Shown here piece by piece: positions 6,659 through 9,084 of a DNA stretch of 9,084 bases. The translations under genes and the position numbers were made by a program. Each line of letters opens with the position of its first letter. Within the stretch, counting starts at the first letter, position 1. Origin of the DNA: an uncultured Lachnospiraceae bacterium (GTDB taxonomy: Bacteria; Bacillota; Clostridia; Lachnospirales; Lachnospiraceae); assembly GCA_947594335.1 (NCBI GenBank), contig CANQEC010000088.1:1-9084 (forward strand), given 5' to 3'. The notes beneath the pieces were generated by a model. That model was not told where the DNA came from and did not search any database. It saw only the letters and a program-made list of their open reading frames with translations.

Positions 6659-6666
6659 AAACATCA

Positions 6667-9084
6667 ATGGAGAAAAACAGGATACGTCCTATTACAAATG
6701 GTAAGGGATTCCGTATGAGTTATTCACGTCAGAAGGAAGTCCTCGAGATGCCGAATCTTATTGAGGTTCAGAAGGATTCTTATCAGTGGTTCCTTGATGA
6801 GGGTCTTAAGGAAGTCTTTGATGATATCTCTCCAATCGAGGATTACGGCGGAAAGCTCAGCCTCGAGTTCGTGGATTTCAAGCTGTGCGAAAATGATGTA
6901 AAGTACTCGATCGAGGAGTGCGTTGAGCGCGACGCGACCTACGCGGCTCCGCTGAAGGTGAGGGTACGTCTCCACAATAAAGAAAATGGCGAGCTCAACG
7001 AGCATGAAATTTTCATGGGGGATCTGCCGCTTATGACCGCGACAGGTACTTTTGTGATCAATGGAGCTGAGCGTGTCATTGTCAGCCAGCTTGTTCGTTC
7101 TCCCGGAATTTACTATGCGATCGCTCATGACAAGCTCGGGAAAAGACTGTTTTCCTGCACAGTCATTCCGAACCGGGGCGCATGGCTGGAATATGAGACG
7201 GACTCCAATGATGTGTTTTATGTCCGTGTGGACCGTACAAGAAAGGTTCCCGTTACGGTGCTCGTGCGTGCGCTCGGCATCAGTTCTAATGCAGAAATTA
7301 TAGATTTATTCGGCGAGGAGCCGAAGATTGTCGCAACGCTGGGGAAGGATACCGCCACAAACTACCAGGAAGGTCTTCTGGAGCTTTACAAAAAGATCCG
7401 TCCCGGCGAGCCGCTCGCGGTGGAGAGCGCGGAAAGCCTGATCATGAGCATGTTCTTCGATCCCCGCAGATATGATCTTGCGAAGGTCGGAAGATACAAA
7501 TTCAACAAGAAGCTCATGCTGCGCAACCGGATCAACGGCAGGATCCTTGCGGAGGATGTCGTTGATCCGTCTACCGGAGAGATCCTTGCGGAGGCCGGCG
7601 TCGAGCTGACCAGGAGCATGGCGGACGATATTCAGAACGCCGCCGTTCCGTATGTTATGATACGCACGGAGGAGAGAAATGTCAAGGTTCTCTCGAGTAT
7701 GATGGTGGATCTGAGACATTACGTGGAGGGAAACCCGCGCGACCTCGGCATCACGGAGCTGGTTTATTATCCGGTTCTTGCAAAGCTGCTTGAGGAGAAC
7801 AGCGATCCTGAGGATCTGAAGGACGCGATCCGGCGCTCCGTGCATGAGCTCATACCGAAACATATTACAAAGGAAGATATTCTGGCTTCCATTAACTATA
7901 ATATTCACCTGGAGTACGGCATCGGCACAAATGACGATATCGACCATCTGGGCAACCGCCGCATCCGTTCGGTCGGAGAGCTGCTGCAGAACCAGTACCG
8001 CATCGGCCTTTCGAGGCTGGAGCGCGTCGTGCGCGAGCGTATGACCACGCAGGAGCCTGAGGGGATCTCCCCGCAGTCCCTGATCAATATCAAGCCGGTG
8101 ACGGCGGCAGTGAAGGAATTTTTCGGTTCCTCCCAGCTGTCGCAGTTCATGGATCAGAACAATCCGCTGGGCGAGCTGACGCACAAGAGACGTCTCTCCG
8201 CGCTGGGCCCGGGCGGTCTGTCGAGGGACCGTGCCGGATTTGAGGTCCGCGACGTGCATTATTCCCATTATGGAAGAATGTGCCCGATCGAGACGCCTGA
8301 AGGCCCGAACATCGGCCTGATCAACTCGCTGGCCTGTTATGCCAGGATCAACGAATACGGCTTTGTCGAGGCGCCCTACCGCAAGATCGACAAATCCGAC
8401 CCCAAAAATCCGCGCGTCACGAATGAGGTTGTCTACATGACGGCGGATGAGGAAGACAATTATCATGTGGCGCAGGCGAATGAAGCTCTCGATGAGGAAG
8501 GCCATTTCGTCAGGAAAAACGTATCCGGCCGTTACCGCGAGGAGACGCAGGAGTACGAGCGCTCCATGTTCGACTATATGGACGTATCCCCGAAGATGGT
8601 GTTTTCGGTGGCTACGGCCCTGATCCCGTTCCTTGAAAATGATGACGCGAACCGTGCTCTGATGGGTTCCAACATGCAGCGCCAGGCGGTGCCGCTTCTG
8701 ACGACGGAAGCCCCGGTTGTGGGAACCGGTATGGAGGTCAAGGCGGCGGTTGACTCGGGAGTCTGCGTAATCGCGAGAAACAGCGGCGTCGTTGAGCGCT
8801 CGACATCCAGAGAGATCGTGATCCGGACGGACGACGGTCTGCGCGACGAATATCATCTGATGAAATTTGTGCGAAGCAATCAGAGCAACTGCTATAACCA
8901 GCGTCCGATCGTATTCAAGGGCGACCGCGTGGAAAAGGGCGACGTGATCGCGGACGGTCCCTCCACGCACAACGGGGAGATCGCTCTCGGAAAGAACCCG
9001 CTGATCGGGTTCATGACATGGGAAGGCTATAACTATGAGGATGCCGTTCTTCTGAGCGAGCGTCTTGTCATGGATGATGTATAT
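6667..9084 (+). CDS. rpoB: RNA polymerase beta subunit, N-terminal 806 codons (cut by window edge)
   Basis: The frame is open from ATG 6667 to the last base with no stop, giving 806 of the roughly 1,200-1,300 residues usual in Firmicutes. RpoB forms the catalytic cleft of RNA polymerase with RpoC. The N-terminus (MEKNRIRPITNGKGFRMSYS) leads into the protrusion and lobe, with ERVIVSQLVRSPGIYY and DDIDHLGNRRIRSVGELLQNQ clearly conserved. The rifampicin region (residues 487-513, FMDQNNPLGELTHKRRLSAL) is followed by DRAGFEVRDVHYSHYGRMCPIETPEGPNIGL, then NMQRQAVPLL and, at the edge, GYNYEDAVLLSERLV. Residues matching E. coli Asp516, His526 and Ser531 are the usual sensitive forms (Asp496, His506, Ser511). 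The rest of rpoB, and by family precedent rpoC, should follow outside the window. It has its own promoter and is not directly behind rplL here. Confidence 0.99.
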   Translation, partial: MEKNRIRPITNGKGFRMSYSRQKEVLEMPNLIEVQKDSYQWFLDEGLKEVFDDISPIEDYGGKLSLEFVDFKLCENDVKYSIEECVERDATYAAPLKVRVRLHNKENGELNEHEIFMGDLPLMTATGTFVINGAERVIVSQLVRSPGIYYAIAHDKLGKRLFSCTVIPNRGAWLEYETDSNDVFYVRVDRTRKVPVTVLVRALGISSNAEIIDLFGEEPKIVATLGKDTATNYQEGLLELYKKIRPGEPLAVESAESLIMSMFFDPRRYDLAKVGRYKFNKKLMLRNRINGRILAEDVVDPSTGEILAEAGVELTRSMADDIQNAAVPYVMIRTEERNVKVLSSMMVDLRHYVEGNPRDLGITELVYYPVLAKLLEENSDPEDLKDAIRRSVHELIPKHITKEDILASINYNIHLEYGIGTNDDIDHLGNRRIRSVGELLQNQYRIGLSRLERVVRERMTTQEPEGISPQSLINIKPVTAAVKEFFGSSQLSQFMDQNNPLGELTHKRRLSALGPGGLSRDRAGFEVRDVHYSHYGRMCPIETPEGPNIGLINSLACYARINEYGFVEAPYRKIDKSDPKNPRVTNEVVYMTADEEDNYHVAQANEALDEEGHFVRKNVSGRYREETQEYERSMFDYMDVSPKMVFSVATALIPFLENDDANRALMGSNMQRQAVPLLTTEAPVVGTGMEVKAAVDSGVCVIARNSGVVERSTSREIVIRTDDGLRDEYHLMKFVRSNQSNCYNQRPIVFKGDRVEKGDVIADGPSTHNGEIALGKNPLIGFMTWEGYNYEDAVLLSERLVMDDVY
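8125..8205 (+). other. Rifampicin resistance-determining region of rpoB
   Basis: Codons 487-513 correspond to E. coli residues 507-533. The main resistance positions are unmutated (Asp496, His506, Ser511). At the position matching E. coli Ser522 the residue is Gly (NPLGEL); I recall Ala there in Bacillus, so this looks like natural family variation rather than a resistance mutation. Confidence 0.85.

Larger units (their letters stand above)
6436..6666. other. Divergent mutS2 / rpoB control region
   Basis: This 231-nt gap separates the divergently transcribed mutS2 and rpoB genes. It contains a promoter for each, an 8-bp inverted repeat near the mutS2 start, a small hairpin at the predicted rpoB transcript 5' end, and direct repeats in the rpoB leader (listed separately). 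Open frames crossing it on both strands have no protein-like character and run through the promoter elements. No ribosomal protein gene (rplL or rplJ) lies upstream of rpoB here. Confidence 0.85.

Noticed and set aside
6464..6718. An 84-codon plus-strand frame over the rpoB promoter and start
   Set aside because: It crosses the promoter, leader and rpoB start in another frame and shows no recognisable protein character.
8125..8205. Possible rifampicin resistance from Gly at the Ser522-equivalent position
   Set aside because: The main resistance positions are unmutated, and this position varies naturally among Firmicutes.
7306..8970. A 554-codon open frame on the minus strand inside rpoB
   Set aside because: It is fully antisense to an unmistakable, highly conserved rpoB frame, and its translation is rich in Arg, His and Asp with no family motif. 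This is typical of antisense frames created by codon bias.

Overview
This window looks like ordinary core chromosome of a Gram-positive Clostridia bacterium, most likely a Lachnospiraceae member. The evidence is a Clostridia-type RpoB N-terminus and rifampicin region, a MutS2 with a C-terminal Smr domain, strong AGGAG-type ribosome binding sites, tight gene packing, and a base composition that looks somewhat above 50% GC. The family-level placement is inference. No RNA gene, insertion sequence, phage gene or CRISPR array was seen.

Layout from left to right: (1) the 3' part of a HAD-family phosphatase gene (+), cut by the window edge, followed 23 nt later by a DeoR-family repressor gene (+). 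(2) A gene for an internally duplicated DUF3592-type membrane protein (+). (3) A 143-nt gap between converging genes that holds imperfect inverted repeats. (4) A three-gene minus-strand unit, read as mutS2 -> OmpR/PhoB-type response regulator -> sensor histidine kinase. The regulator starts 14 nt after the mutS2 stop, and the kinase start overlaps the regulator stop as ATGA. (5) A 231-nt divergent intergenic region with a promoter on each strand. (6) The first 806 codons of rpoB (+), running off the right edge with no stop.

Functionally, the right side joins transcription (RNA polymerase beta subunit) to a divergently transcribed unit. That unit encodes MutS2, a protein acting in suppression of recombination and rescue of collided ribosomes, and a two-component system of unknown signal. 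The rpoB promoter is close to ideal: TTGACA, 17-nt spacer, TATAGT. Its leader carries a short hairpin at the predicted transcript 5' end and a 12-nt perfect direct repeat with a 17-nt period.

I found no convincing new system. The best leads are the rpoB leader repeats, the separation of rpoB from rplJ-rplL, the mutS2/two-component operon, and a variant Smr motif in MutS2 (LNLLG instead of LDLRG).
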